64,000 nt of DNA from Primula veris (GCA_963682055.1 OY821747.1:16604258-16668257); one strand, 5' to 3'; positions 45,709 through 57,472 are shown, counted from the stretch's first letter. The notes: generated by a model not told the origin, from the sequence alone. Program-made: numbers and translations.

Positions 45709-46320
45709 TCACCGATCTGCTCTAATGCTTATCTCCCTCTCTCTCCATCGTATTAAAATGAGACTATTCTTCTCGTCCAATAACAGCTGGGTGATGAACT
45801 CTGGAAATTTGATGAATTTAGACTGACGATATTGCTTTTGGAGCAAGATGATAGAACTAGGAAACATGGTGTAGGTCTTCTCCAATAAGTCACTCTCCAA
45901 TAATTCACTGTCGGTGAGTGTTTCACCACAGTATTGGAGAGTAGCACGAATTCTGCATACTTCAGCGTTATATTTTTCAACACTTTCAAAGTCCTAAAAT
46001 CGCAGATTCAGCCAATCACGGTGGGCTTCAGGAAGCCAAATGGTCTTTTGGTGGTCAAAGTGCTCTTTCATATAGTCCCACAATGTCTTTGGTGAGGTGG
46101 TCGCTATGAACTTAGATTTCATGGCGTTTGATAAGTGGCGGCGGAACAGAATCATCGCATGAGCACTCATTTCGCGCGTTACTTCCATTTCACGCTCCTT
46201 CTCATCATATATGACGTCCAATAGGCCTTGGGCATCTGAATGGTTTTGGATATCCTGACTCCAATCCAAGTAGTTCTTGCCGGCAGCATCGAAAATTGGA
46301 AAGTCAAGCTTTATTGACAT
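45709..46320 (-). pseudogene. Copia gag remnant (UBN2 type)
   Basis: Starts at 46320 with MSIKLDFPIFDAAGKNYLDW, the opening pattern of a widespread plant Copia gag. It continues MILFRRHLSNAMKSKF and ends that frame at 45994. After a frame break the same gag continues with KYAEFVLLSN-like and LLEKTYTMFPSSIILLQKQY (45989-45709). Nothing of protease or pol follows, so it is a broken fragment. The sequence just upstream reads TTTTCTCCTGTTGTAG before aaaATG on the minus strand, like a 3' splice site, a feature I recall from leaders of this gag family. Confidence 0.8.
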
Positions 46321-48184
46321 TTTTCTACAACAGGAGAAAAGAAAAGAAAGACTGGATTAGTCATCATATAAAACAACGGGTTTATATGTTTATGGTTTGT
46401 ATAAGCACAAAATTTATTTCGAAACAATAGCTTCGAAAAACAAGTTTTGCTTTTAAGTGAAGAGGTTCTCTTTGATCGAACGACAGGTCGATACTGAGAC
46501 ACCAATTCGGCGAATACATATCTATATAGACACATTCGGGGAAATTATTATTTACTCGACCCCTTTCGGTAGCTCTATTTGAACACGACCAGGAAAGACG
46601 GTGAGGGGGGTGGGCACGAATGCCTCTTAAAAACCGACCTCATTAGCAGAACGACTTCCGCCTTTATCTTTTCTAGACATCGTATCTAAATAGGTGAGCC
46701 TATTTGGGGAAGATTCATAATTTTTCCAACTTAAATGTGAAAATATACGATATTTCGCAATTTACCATTCATGTCAATAAATAACAACATAGACAATATC
46801 TATCTAGATTAACCACACTTTTATAAACATTCGGTAAATATATTTTCAGGATCTATCTAATCATGTAGTAGATTTGGTGTTATAAACAAATCAATTCATA
46901 AAGATTCTAACATACCAAATCAAATCAATTAGATCTAATCCAATAATTAACTGTCACATGTGATATTTATATATATGGTAATATAAAAAGATATGATTAT
47001 GCTAACAAGATATCAATCAATTATCTACTGTTTATTGTTATATGAATAATTCTATACATGTTAGTTTTAACATGTAAGAAATCAATATATTTTTAATTAC
47101 TAATCAATTATATATATGGTAATTTTTTAACATGCAAAGAGGTTAAATTTACATGGAAATATATCAATTTATTCAATTAACATGCAATTTTTATTCACTT
47201 GCCTTTTAATAAAAAAAAATTATATGCATGTGTGTGTATATTGACCGAATACCATATCTTATCAACCATATATACTGTTTTCGTATAAGTATTATACTAC
47301 AGGACCATACATGTAATTTCAGCAAACTATATATATATTTACAGCGTTATTACATATACAGTCCAGAATTTCAAACAAGTTTCAGTTTAGTCCTTGAGTA
47401 ATTTACATAATAGTTTACAGCTTTCAGAGAATTACAAATCAGTACATACGTTTCAGTTTGTTGCAGATTTAATCTGACAGATTAATACATGTTTTACAAT
47501 TACATGATTTTCGATTTACAATCCGATTATATGTCTTTTTACTGATTTTGTTTGTATGAAAAACAATTTTACTATACGCAAATCAATTGTTCTGTACCTT
47601 GTAAGTTCATAAACACAATTTTCACATCATACAAATCCAAACAACTGGACTTTACTACGTATTAACAAGTACATGGTTTAATCATATCACATGTCTGTAT
47701 GTAACATATATTTTTTCAAAAATAAATTACTAACGAATCTATACATTCTTCACAAATCATGAGATGATTTCTTTATCCAGTAACTTAATAGTCTAGGTTT
47801 TACTTCATAAATCATTCACGTGATCATGGTACAACAACTTTACATGGTTGATTGACTATAGTATAATTCATTAGTCAGATTACATATAGGACATATATAA
47901 ATCATACGCAGACCGTCACATGCAGTATAACTTAATTAATATAATTAAATCACATACAACAATGATTACGTGTGACTAGCATGCAAATTAACCTAAACAA
48001 AATATAGCATGAAGCCGTAGTAACACAAACATACGAGACTAGTTATATGAGTTTTGAAAACCGGTACATTACGCACTGTATGTTGGTGAAGTTCGATATA
48101 GCAAAATCCAAAAAAGCCGGATAAACCTCAAGGTTTATTAAACACAGAATCCGTACTCCGATCTCCGAGAACAGTGTTGATAAC
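46321..48184. other. AT-rich DNA, possible leader of the gag remnant
   Basis: No supported gene. It lies between the gag start and a candidate LTR junction at about 48185 on the minus strand. If both belong to one Copia it is unusually long for a leader, so it may include another insertion. Confidence 0.4.
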
Positions 48185-48330
48185 GTGTTGTAATACAACT
48201 ATTACTTATAAGTATTAGGGAGATAGAAGTAGACAGAGAGAGAAAACAGTATTGTATATATTGAATGTGTATGAATGAATATGAAATACAAGACCCATAA
48301 CCCATTTTATATAGATAGAGAGATAGGGTT
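48138..48330 (-). repeat. Candidate LTR end of a minus-strand Copia
   Basis: On the minus strand a TATA-like tatataaaatggg is followed by CT-rich sequence, then TACAACACGTTATCAACACTG near 48172-48192. A phrase close to ACACGTTATCAGCACG marks the LTR-leader junction in some plant Copia families by my recollection. No second LTR was found and the outer boundary is not visible. Confidence 0.35.
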
Positions 48331-49027
48331 ACAAGACCACTTGGGCTCATAAAGTATAAGCCAAAGAGTTCAATAATATTGTACAACATCACTATAAATT
48401 TTATAAAAATTAATAATAAATACATAAATTTCCGAGTCATGTAACAGGTGTATTTAATACGCGTAGGAATTATGTGTATAAATTTTGTGTAAAAAGCATA
48501 CATTGATGGAGTATTCTAATGACCTTTTATATAGGGCAATGCTAGGATAGATCAGATATGATTTGATCATATCTTCAAGGATCTGGAAATGCTTCCTTGT
48601 CTGTTAAGAGTAAAGATCTCTCCTTTCTTGTAACAGAAGTATTTCCTTATGAATATAAAGAAACGTATCTTCTTTCCCATGCAAATAGTCATGCTCAGCT
48701 ACTGTTAGCCTGCCTCACGTGGACAAATCTCCCTCTCTCAGGGGACATCGTCTTTTGACCTATCCCAGGAATGTTTTACTCTACGTACAGGATATTCTTC
48801 CACAATGGACGAGCCATGTACTTAATACTTTTAGCGTGTCTGTACCCACCAGTATATCTTTCCACGTATTTAGTTGTATCTTTTCACATATTGATGTTAT
48901 CTCTTACATATTTTAGATACTTTGTATCTCTCTCCATATCAATTATGAATTGAATATGGTAATCTCATTGTGCTTAATAACGAATATTTGATTAGTATCT
49001 CGCCTTAGGGAATTATCATATCCATTA
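48331..49027. other. Unassigned AT-rich DNA
   Basis: Contains a segment starting tgctaggatagatcag (about 48539) that resembles the start of an LTR, but no partner copy, primer site or duplication was seen. No gene. Confidence 0.35.
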
Positions 49028-49528
49028 GGGAAAAAATACATTTACTATCACAAACTATAGTACGCTTAACGATTTGGGTACTCACCTTTCAAATTTTTCA
49101 ATTTAGATACCACACTATAATAAATTTCCAATTTAGATACCACCGTCTTAATAAATCACGAAATTATGTCACGTGACATTTGACAAACATTAATTTGATA
49201 TGTTAATTTGACAATTTTGCACAAAAATATGTCATTTTAGAAAAACTTAGCATATAATCCAAATTTAGCATATAATCTAAAATTTTGTTATTTGTGAAAT
49301 TGGGAAAAATATGTTTATAGGATAACATATTTTTATGCAAAATTATCAAATTAGCCTCTCAAATTAATGTTTGTCAAATGTCACGTGACGTGATTCCGTG
49401 ATTTATTTAGACGGTGGTACTTAAATTGAAAATTTATTATAGTGTGGTACCTAAATTGAAAATTTTGAAAGGTGGGTACCCAAATCGTTAAAAGCAGATA
49501 GTTTGGTATACTAAACATATAAAACCCC
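49028..49528. mobile_element. MITE with long (~190-bp) terminal inverted repeats
   Basis: The left arm (gatttgggtactcacc near 49051, then accacactataataaat, ttagataccaccgtct, tgtcacgtgacatttgacaa) is repeated in inverted order on the right (ttgtcaaatgtcacgtgac, agacggtggtac, attatagtgtggtacc, ggtgggtacccaaatcg). The arms are about 190 bp, imperfect, with a ~120-base centre. Ends look like GGG...CCC with a weak 9-bp flank similarity (tatccatta / attctatta). It may be a Mutator-like foldback MITE; the superfamily is not certain. No ORF. Confidence 0.8.
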
Positions 49529-50189
49529 ATTCTATTATTACTAAAACTATACCGTTAATTTTGCTATAATTAAATAATAAATTATTTATTTAATCACAAA
49601 CATTGTAGTAAACCCTGATATTTTAGCTAGAATACTCTTATAGGTCTCATTAATAGTATTGATGACTATTAATTAAATAAGAGAAACCATAGCCTTAATT
49701 TTATACCCACATCAGTATCTGTATGGGTCATGCTCACCACTTTATTGCTAATCGGATGGGACTAGATATTAAGTTCGGTATTTTTGTTGTTAGTATGCAT
49801 GTTGGATTTGATATTTTAAGGTACTCTTTGTAGTTCGATTGGTTGTCTCTTGTTGCTACAAAATTCGTTCGAAAAATTGACCCGTTTGGTTTTGGAAAAT
49901 AAATAGATGTGCATCTGCAATTGACAAACAAAAAAAGTTCATCAAAGAAAAGATGTTCACATAGAGACGGATTATGATAAATTGACAATTATTTCTTACT
50001 TCTAAGTAACTTTATTTCTTTAAAGCTCTTAAAGAGTTAAGATGAAAACAAAATTCTCTAAGCCCTCCTATTCATTTCATATATAGGTTTATTCTTCCAT
50101 TCTTCTCATCAGCAGTGCCGATTCATATTGATACCCAGTTAGGACTCGAAACATAATGCAAAGAAAAAACTAATCAGACAAGAAATAAT
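49529..50189. other. Intergenic DNA downstream of the pectin methylesterase exon
   Basis: No gene seen; AT-rich. The part nearest 50328 is expected to be 3' untranslated sequence of the esterase on the minus strand. Confidence 0.45.
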
Positions 50190-50200
50190 TTTATTTTATT
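50190..50200 (-). terminator. Candidate poly(A) signals of the esterase
   Basis: Two overlapping TTTATT (AATAAA on the minus strand) about 130 bases past the stop codon. Placement is good; specificity is low in AT-rich DNA. Confidence 0.35.
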
Positions 50201-50327
50201 TTTTAAAAAAAGTCTCTATTTCCCTTTAGATTTAAGCTAGCTTATATATAACAATTACAAGGATCTCATAAATCTTCTTGTCCAAGGTAATAACAACTTT
50301 CATAAATTTCATTTGACAACCTAACAA

Positions 50328-51019
50328 TCAAGATGATGTCGGAATCCAATCGTCGCCTTGAATAAAATTTTGCACCGAATATGTGCCGATATGTTCAGCC
50401 GGAATTTGGCTACTCCATGCTACTCTTCCAGACACATTAGACACTGACCCAGGCCCTATATTTCTGAATTCTCCATAATAAAGTGTCTTCAAAGCAAAAT
50501 CACCAGACCAAGGCATCCACCCTTGCGGTGCAATAAGAGTCTCCAACTTACTTTGTATGAACACTGTTCTCGAATACTCTTTCCATGGCCTTCCCAAATA
50601 GTTCTTGTGCGCTTTTGGGTTTTTATTGTACAACGCCATGTACTCGTCTGTGCCATTTACAGTACAATTTAGGAAAACAAAACCAGTGGATTGTGCAGGG
50701 TCGGTTCTCCCGTGAGCAGTCACGGCATCGTTCTCTCCCTTTCCGGGCATTATTTGTCGTGGTCGTACTAGGATGAGGCAGTCTTCAAAGAGAGAAGCTG
50801 AGTTCCCGAAAATAAAATCAACGTTTCCTGATATACGACATGATTTATAGAATTGGCGGAGTGAGTGAGCGTATAAAGTATCTTGGTTGCTTATGAATTC
50901 ACAATTTTCGAAAATAGATAGATCGCTATCTGATCGCAATGCAACCGCCTGGTGAGCATCTGGACCTGCTGTGTTCTTTATTGTCAAACCACTCGCCATA
51001 AAGCCATCACCAAGGACAC
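50328..51019 (-). CDS. Pectin methylesterase, C-terminal exon only
   Basis: Removes methyl esters from wall pectin (carbohydrate esterase family 8), secreted to the cell wall. A single intact exon of about 230 codons begins after an AG acceptor (minus strand CATAG) at 51019 and ends at a stop at 50328. Family motifs and catalytic residues are present: [23 protein letters not shown] (Gln), NQDTLYAH (Gln and Asp), GNVDFIFGN (second Asp), [12 protein letters not shown] (Arg), [17 protein letters not shown], and a C-terminal [12 protein letters not shown]. The first half of the protein (signal peptide, inhibitor-like pro-domain, and the first part of the catalytic domain) must come from an upstream exon. 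None was found from 51020 to 64000. By recollection it is similar to the PME51-like group. Either the intron is over 13 kb, filled by the retroelements described here, or the gene is truncated. Confidence 0.9.
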
Positions 51020-51193
51020 CTATGTGAGTGAAACAAAAAACATTATTTAAACTTGAGACAGCAAATCAAAAAAATAGATATTGTGTTACAAGAATAACAG
51101 AATTTCTTTTAAAACCAAAAAGAAAATAGTTCTACATCAACCAGAAAAGGACTTTAAATTAAGCAATTGCTAATTTGCAATGCCTCCTATTAT

Positions 51194-51385
51194 GGCTATG
51201 TTTGGTAACATATTTTTTAGTCTAAAATCATATTTTAAAAATCTGTTTTGAAAATTCACTGAAAAGAAAGATTTTAAAAAAACTTAATTTTTTTTATAGC
51301 TTTTTCAGCCTAAAAATCAGATTTTTAAAAGCTAAATAATCTGATCTAAAAATCCACTAAAAAAATTTATTGTCAAAGGGACCCT
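51194..51385. mobile_element. Possible small MITE in the esterase intron
   Basis: Ends ggctatgtttggtaaca and (inverted) gggtccctttgacaata are partly complementary. The interior has further inverted phrases (gattttaaaa-like and agatttttaaaag). Total about 190 bp. No clear duplication. Confidence 0.35.
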
Positions 51386-51388
51386 ATT

Positions 51389-52790
51389 GTTAGAATGGTA
51401 TACTAAAAGACAAGATTTATTGTCGGTTTTAGTATTTATTTATTAACAAGGAATGATTTATTTGAGAATAAATGTGAGCAATGTTGTACATATTATTTAA
51501 TGTGTACACGTGTCTTTATTTTGTATAGTAAGTGATTTGGTGTGTAGAGTATGACTTGCACACGGAAGATCAAATCACTGGTTATTACATAATATATTTT
51601 ATCATTCATAACTTTAGATGAATTGGACAACCATGGGTATAGTTATAGCACATAGTTTTAGTAGTTATGTCTTGAATACAGGGAACGGCTGAGTTATGAC
51701 TCTTTGTGCTAGTATACTAAGGGAATGTTTGTTTGCGGCATAAGAGCTGATATATGATTATTAGTACCGTGAGACCCATATTATAACTTGTTTGTTAGAA
51801 ATTGCATTCGGTATTATATAAGAGACATTACTGATTATACTATATTTTATGTTAATAAGGGGTATAACGAATACCACAGATATGATGGTATTATCTATCC
51901 CACTAATAGTAACTAGTTATAAACTATACCCTCTTATACTATCTTGCAAACAAACATGCAACATGAAAAAGTGGTATTATTTTATGGTACTGACCAGAAT
52001 AAAATAATTATAGCTAATGTATACTGCTTTAACTTGCAATTGGTGAGATTTCTTATGGTCAACAAACTCGTACATTGGCAGTAACATTATTGATATGGTG
52101 TGTGTATATAATTGATGGAAATCACGTCCCTTGAACACTGATTGATGATATTCTCTCGAGAATCTTATAAGTTTTGTTTGTATCAAATCTTGCAAGTGGA
52201 ATTTTATATCCGACAAAACAAATAAGTTAAATGGTAAGGTCGAGTAAATAATATGCAAAGTAAATTAATTGTCAGTGAGTTATTTACTCGGTGGATATAT
52301 GTAATCTTAACGTGATGAGATATTTAAATATTTAATAATGTGCTTTCAAATATTAATTTGAGAAAGAGTAAGAGTACAATTATATTTTCTAATGAAAATG
52401 AATATGAAAGTATTAATTAGATAATATTATATTAGTCTTTGTAATTAAGACTGTAATATTTATTAATTAACTTATAATCTAAGTAGGGTTAGATATCTAG
52501 GTTAAGTAAAATTGTTATTCTTCTTGTGCACCAGGTCACTACGATAGCCTATAAATACACTTCTATGTTATGCAAAATAAACACAGTCTCATAAAATGGT
52601 TTTCTAAGGTTCATAGCAGTTTGATAGCTCATCTCTTCAATAAGTAAGTACTATTATAAGAATATGGTAAAAAATTAAGTGTGATCCATCTCTGTCCATA
52701 AGGTATTTCTGTATCGTTTTTATTAAAATCATATACATTATAATCAGGATCTAAGACCAGTTTTCCGCTACCCAATCAAACGTGCTTCCA
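51389..52790 (+). repeat. Copia-type LTR (5'), with a MITE inside
   Basis: Begins TGTTAGAATGG, has a TATA box (tataaata at 52550-52557), and ends near cgtgcttcca just before a tRNA-Met primer site. The length is about 1.4 kb, including a MITE-like insert at 51721-51959. No second LTR copy is visible in the window, so the element is incomplete, probably cut off by later rearrangement or by the pararetrovirus region. Confidence 0.65.
51721..51959. mobile_element. Short MITE with inverted ends
   Basis: gggaatgtttgtttgc at the left and gcaaacaaacatgc at the right are inverted copies (12-bp perfect core atgtttgtttgc). The size is about 239 bp; the interior is palindromic in part (ggtattat). The superfamily is uncertain (Tourist/Harbinger-like end pattern). 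No clean duplication was defined. Confidence 0.6.
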
Positions 52791-52795
52791 ATAAT

Positions 52796-52807
52796 TGGTA
52801 TCAGAGC
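52796..52807 (+). other. Primer binding site (tRNA-iMet)
   Basis: TGGTATCAGAGC, an exact match to the usual plant initiator-Met primer site. It lies just downstream of the LTR end and shows that the element reads on the plus strand. Confidence 0.85.
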
Positions 52808-54869
52808 CTATCATTATACTGTATATCTATTAACCTTTAGTTTAATCTGTTGATGCTTGATTAAATATTTAAATTTGGTTTTAAATTATCATGCCGAGAT
52901 TAAAAGTTAAAGTTACGTTGTTAGCATAACGTATTGCGTATATTGCATACCTAGAGATATTACTGTTTTTAATTGGTTTGATTTAAACATATGAATTAGT
53001 GATTTGTGCTATATATTGTATGTTACAGATGTATTTATAACAATTGCTATTGTAATCATTTTACAGGACAAATCCCACATGGTTTGTTTTATTTTGCATG
53101 ATCATGAGTTTATGATGTGGTGACCTGGTTGAAATCAATACTTTTATTGTATATTGAATTTAGGTTACAAACATTGTAGATGTGTAGATCAATGCTTTAA
53201 TCTAAGTAATCAGTTGGTTGTTTTATTTACAATTATATAACATGTTATGTATGTATATGTATGTGGAGACAAATCAGTCTCGGTGCAATACATGTATGTT
53301 TATAAGTATGTTTATAAGTGGGTTTGTTATTGTAGTCAATTACTAGTTTGCTTACATCGATTTGTTCTTGTTTACATATATAAAGTTTGATTTAGAAAAT
53401 TTGTTTTCCGAAAAGTTTTACATACGTGGAAATATATATGTTTGAACTTTTATGATTTATGTAATATGTTGTTGAGAAGTAATATGAAATTGGGAATTGA
53501 TTTGTTATTGAAAGCATATTGCCGTCTAGGCTGGCCACGTCTTGCCGGTGGCAAGACCAGATCGGCAGAGGGCACGGAGCTCCTGCTTGCAGTGTTCGTC
53601 GGACTGAGAGCCGACGGATGGCAAAGGTGGCGGCAGGATAGGGTTAAAAACCCTAGCTGCTATGTTTTAGACGAGGGACCTTGTGTTGCTAATTTGAATG
53701 AGATGAGGACTATCCTTATGATTTCTCATAAGTTTAATGCTATACAGTTCGGTCCCTGACAATTTAAAATGTTGCCAATTGACCTCAATGTTTTTATAAT
53801 TGCAGTTTTAATCCAAAAGAGTTTCAGAAAATTATATTTTGACCCACAAGTTATGAATTTTGACAAATATAGTATTACAGTATATATATAATCTAAAAAT
53901 TTGCATGTAATTAATTAATAACTCTTTGGATTTAATTAATATTGTTATTGATTAATAATATTTAAGGTTTAATTAATTAGAAACTATTTATATGTAATTG
54001 ATAATTTTAGTTTATCGATTTATAATAGTTTGAATTTTTTTAACTGGATTAATTAATATTATTTAGACTTAATTAGTTTGTTTGATAATTAATAAATAAC
54101 AATTATATTTAATTAATGGTTAATTAAATTGACAGAAAACAAATTATAAGTGATGTAGTTAATTTTCACACGTTGACTATAGTGTCTTCCTCCGTATAGG
54201 ATGGAATTAATTACGGATCACTAAGTATAATTTGTATTCCTAAATGTATAAATAACTAAGTGGGAGATAATTTATTTTGTATAAATTCCACGGTCTCCAT
54301 TGCTACTTTATAGATGGAGTAATTATTTTACGCGTTCGATATAATGCCTTCCTCCCCATCGAAAGAAATAATTACGAAAACATCAAGTATAAAGTATAAT
54401 GTTTTGTTAGTATCCAATCACCTCTCCATCTGAGACATTATATACTAGAAAAATGGATCTATAATAGGTGATGCTATTCACTTAGATATAAATATTATTA
54501 TCACTCTCCATCCGAGCCTATTTTAATATTTATAGGACCAAGCTTAAGCAAAGATATTAATAGGCTAAATTAGCATATCGAATGTTAAATAATACACGTC
54601 CTCCCATAGAGACATATTATTTACGATGATTAGGCTGGTGGTGGATTAAAGTTTTAAATATTAGATTAGGGACCCTATTTATCAATAATCCATATTTATT
54701 TTATTTGTTCATTTAATATTATATTGGAAATTGTTTTCTAATGATAACAATAGTATTCATAGCTCTAGTTAGTATACTTAAAAATAAAGTTGTTGATTTG
54801 AATTATTATAACTGTAAAAAGTAAAACTATGATATTTTTATTTGAATGATAGTAAGCAAAGTTTTGTGT
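52808..54869 (+). other. Non-coding interior of a Copia-type element
   Basis: No gag or pol frame. A short GC-rich stretch around 53520-53650 has an open frame without a recognised family. From 54170 to 54620 there are variations of a phrase like tcttcctccgtatagg, ccttcctccccatcg, cctctccatctgag, tctccatccgagc and tcctcccatagag, each followed by an attat/aattacg stretch, a degenerate repeat of unknown role. The 3' LTR is not visible. Confidence 0.5.
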
Positions 54870-55178
54870 CTGAGGTATGTCCATTTGCTCCGAATGAGCG
54901 GGTAAGTGATTAGCTGACCCAGAATTATCTGAGGTGCACTGAATAGAATATGATGAGATGTAGTGTATTACATATTATATTGTCACTAATGACAAATGTA
55001 TTGCAACATCAGCATCAATCTATGTTATATTTCTATGACATCACGATGAATTTAAAACGTATGTTTGCTTACTAGTAATAAGGGTTTCTCTTTCTCTCTT
55101 TGTATAATATTTTGTAATATTGTAATATTTCAAGTAATAACTAAATAATAAGTTTTCAAAGATTATGAGTACAACTGT

Positions 55179-55190
55179 TGGCATCAGAGC
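55179..55190 (+). other. Primer binding site of the pararetrovirus
   Basis: TGGCATCAGAGC, one base off the plant tRNA-iMet complement TGGTATCAGAGC, about 160 bases before the first coding frame. Caulimoviridae prime minus-strand synthesis from this tRNA. A TATA-like gtataata lies just upstream near 55101. Confidence 0.7.
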
Positions 55191-55347
55191 CTGCTCTCTA
55201 TCGCACTACAACTAAGTCGCGTAGAAACAAGTCACCCTTCTGGCCGAAAGAGGCAGTTTTAAGGGTAAGAGGTTTTATAAATGGTTGACAGTAGTATAGA
55301 GATTGATTTCTTTTTCCGCAATATACTTATCTTCATGATCACTTATT

Positions 55348-55956
55348 ATGTTTTCTAAATTGCGAAGATCTAATTATTCTAGTAAATTTTCAGTCGGAAG
55401 CTATGCTTCAAACTCATATAAGAGTTCTAATTCTCAGAATATAAGAAATGAAGAAGAATGTCAATATAATGATATTCCAGAAATGGCTAACTTTGAAGAA
55501 CAGTTACCAAATAGGCACATTTCTAAGGTTAAATCTTATGAGATATATTTTGTAGGAATGTTTGATTTCAAAATGGCTATGACCATAAAAACTATAGAGC
55601 AGACTATTCCAGTAGAAAAAGCTCTAGAAACTATTCAATTATTGCATAAAGAAGAATTAAAACGATATAGGGACAAATATAAGTATGTCCACCTCGGTAT
55701 GGTCCAGGTGGCTATTAAACCTCTTACTGCCCAAGGTCTAAACATCTCTGTGCTAATTGCCCTACGCGACTGTAGGCATCTTGAATTTAAATATTCCTTA
55801 TTAGGAATTATTCAAACAAGTTTATGTAATGGTCCGGTTTATTTTAACTGCTTTCCTAATTTTTCCGTTTCATTAACAGACAAAAATATTTTGGATGTTT
55901 TAACACTGAATGTCAAAACTCATGGTTATAACTTAAAGAAGGCACTGAGCCTTTAA
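55348..55956 (+). pseudogene. Pararetrovirus movement protein region
   Basis: A 202-codon open frame of the 30K movement-protein type, which lets viruses pass plasmodesmata. Conserved phrases seen here are VHLGMVQVAIKPLT (near residue 112), SVLIALRDCRH, and LCNGPVYFNCFPNFSVSL near 55825. The frame ends in KKALSL and stop at 55956; the same reading continues in another frame just after (EPLNITYRVFYKAMT), so a frameshift ended it. Described only; inactive as found. Confidence 0.85.
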
Positions 55957-56776
55957 ACATTACTTATAGAGTATTTTATAAGGCTATGACTACCTTAAGT
56001 CCTAGAGCAAAAATATTTGATACAAAAGGTAAGAGTGTTTTAATAAAAACAAATTTATTAAAATCAGATGTCCAAACTCCTCAAACCATTAAATGAAAGG
56101 ATATTGAACCCCCAACAGAATGGAGTTTAAATTCCGTAAGTCCAGCTGAACCTATAGAAAATACAAAAATTGATGAAATTATTCAAGGAAATGTTTTTAT
56201 CAAATTTAATAAAGGAAAAAGATTAGCCTCTAGAAGTTCTTTTTCAGACTATGAAAACTCTTTTAGACAAGGAGGCCAATCATCACGATTTTATACTCCT
56301 AATCCTTCTTTGGCTTCCACAAAAAATTCTAATCTAATTTTTGACGGTACTTATAGTTTCTCACAACATATTTCTCGTGCTATTTATCACGAAGAGAAAA
56401 AAGAACCAGAAACCTTATCTGAGTTTGATGATATTTCTTCTATAAACATGATATCTATCCCTTTTACTTATGATGGACAAGATTGTGTGAAAGATTTTAA
56501 ACAAGATAAATATATATCTTTTAGAAAATGGTTCTTTACTACTTATCATCCTGAGGAACAACAACAGTTTAAAAAGTTATATTACGATCATATTGATAGT
56601 GTTGAAAGACTTAGTCTTTTCCTGTTTGGTTTATTTCTCATGCAACAATAGAAATAAGTCCTTTTCTACAAGTTTTAAAAACCTTTGAAAAAAGTTGGAC
56701 TAATGCAAAGGAAGATATTATTAAATATGTTCATCCTCCTTCTGAGCATTTAAAACTTGGTGTTGGAGATGTTACT
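55957..56776 (+). pseudogene. Pararetrovirus polyprotein segment between movement and coat protein
   Basis: Continues the polyprotein with one stop near 56094, then an open frame to 56651 containing SFSQHISRAIYHEEKKEPE and FTYDGQDCVKDFKQ. The reading goes on in another frame (EKSWTNAKEDIIKYVHPP) up to 56776, where a Cassandra element is inserted. Confidence 0.7.
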
Positions 56777-57066
56777 TGTAACGACCCGGCCCTACGGATC
56801 GAACCGTCACGCCCGTATCAACAATATTGCCGCTTTGGCACAACTTCCTAGGGGAGTCACCCATCCTGGTACTACTCCAAGTTAAGCATGCTTAACTGTG
56901 GAGTTCTGTCCTCGTTATTGTGCCACACGGCTTTAAAAGGCCTTGTTGATAGGAAATGGATCTTTAAGCTCATATACCATACGAGTACTCTCTTATCTGG
57001 GCGATGTGGGACTGACGCACAACACCGCACCACAGAATTTCCTTCCTGGAAATCTGGGTCGTCACA
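56777..57066 (-). repeat. Cassandra 3' LTR
   Basis: 290 bp. It contains the 5S-like block at about 56839-56930 and the GACGACCC/GGGTCGT ends. It lies next to the left target duplication. Confidence 0.95.
56839..56930 (-). ncRNA. 5S rRNA-derived sequence inside the Cassandra LTR
   Basis: On the minus strand the LTR reads AGAACTCCACAGTTAAGC, then AGTAGTACCAGGATGGGTGAC, closely following plant 5S rRNA including box A and box C of the internal RNA polymerase III promoter. A second copy is in the other LTR (about 57239-57330), with small differences. It is a retrotransposon LTR part, not a normal 5S array; transcription is possible but not shown. Confidence 0.88.
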
Positions 57067-57162
57067 ATCACCCTCCCTTTAGGTACGATGTCCTCGTCGG
57101 GCACGTCGTCCTTCGGGGGTCCACACACACGTGCTAGTCCCCACATTTCCGGCCAGATAGAG

Positions 57163-57174
57163 GCTCTGATACCA
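57163..57174 (-). other. Cassandra primer binding site
   Basis: Complement reads TGGTATCAGAGC, two bases from the LTR end, giving the element orientation. Confidence 0.92.
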
Positions 57175-57176
57175 TC

Positions 57177-57467
57177 TGTAACGACCCGGCCCTACGGACC
57201 GAACCGCCACGCCCGTATCAACAATATTGTCCGCTTTGGCACAACTTTCCAAGGGAGTCACCCATCCTGGTACTACTCCAAGTTAAGCACGCTTAACTGT
57301 GGAGTTCCGTCCTCGCTATTGTGCCGCACGGCTTTAAAAGGTCTTGTTGATAGGAAATGGATCTTTAAGCTCATATACCATATGAGTACTCTCTTATCTG
57401 GGCGACGTGGGATTGACGCACAACACCGCACCACAGAATTTCCTTCCTGGAAATCTGGGTCGTCACA
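57177..57467 (-). repeat. Cassandra 5' LTR
   Basis: 291 bp, about 95% identical to 56777-57066, next to the right target duplication ttact. Confidence 0.95.
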
Positions 57468-57472
57468 TTACT

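Larger units (their letters stand above)
56777..57467 (-). mobile_element. Cassandra TRIM retrotransposon
   Basis: A 691-bp element: two ~290-bp LTRs (56777-57066 and 57177-57467) around a 110-bp interior, flanked by a perfect 5-bp duplication ttact (56772-56776 and 57468-57472). In element sense (minus strand) LTRs start TGTGACGACC and end GTTACA. The interior has the tRNA-iMet primer site TGGTATCAGAGC (complement of 57163-57174) and a polypurine stretch AAAGGGAGGGTGAT next to the 3' LTR. The LTRs carry 5S rRNA-like sequence, the hallmark of Cassandra. It encodes no protein and depends on other elements. The LTRs differ by about 13 mainly transition substitutions and one indel. Confidence 0.96.

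Noticed and set aside
45709..46320. A domesticated host gag gene
   Set aside because: The frame is broken in the middle, and there is no conserved full-length product; treated as a Copia fragment.
53442..53759. A 105-codon open frame in the Copia-type interior
   Set aside because: No domain recognised; the GC-rich stretch gives an open frame by composition.
56839..57330. A genuine 5S rRNA gene pair
   Set aside because: The 5S-like blocks are within Cassandra LTRs with primer site and target duplication, and differ from normal 5S in the central part.
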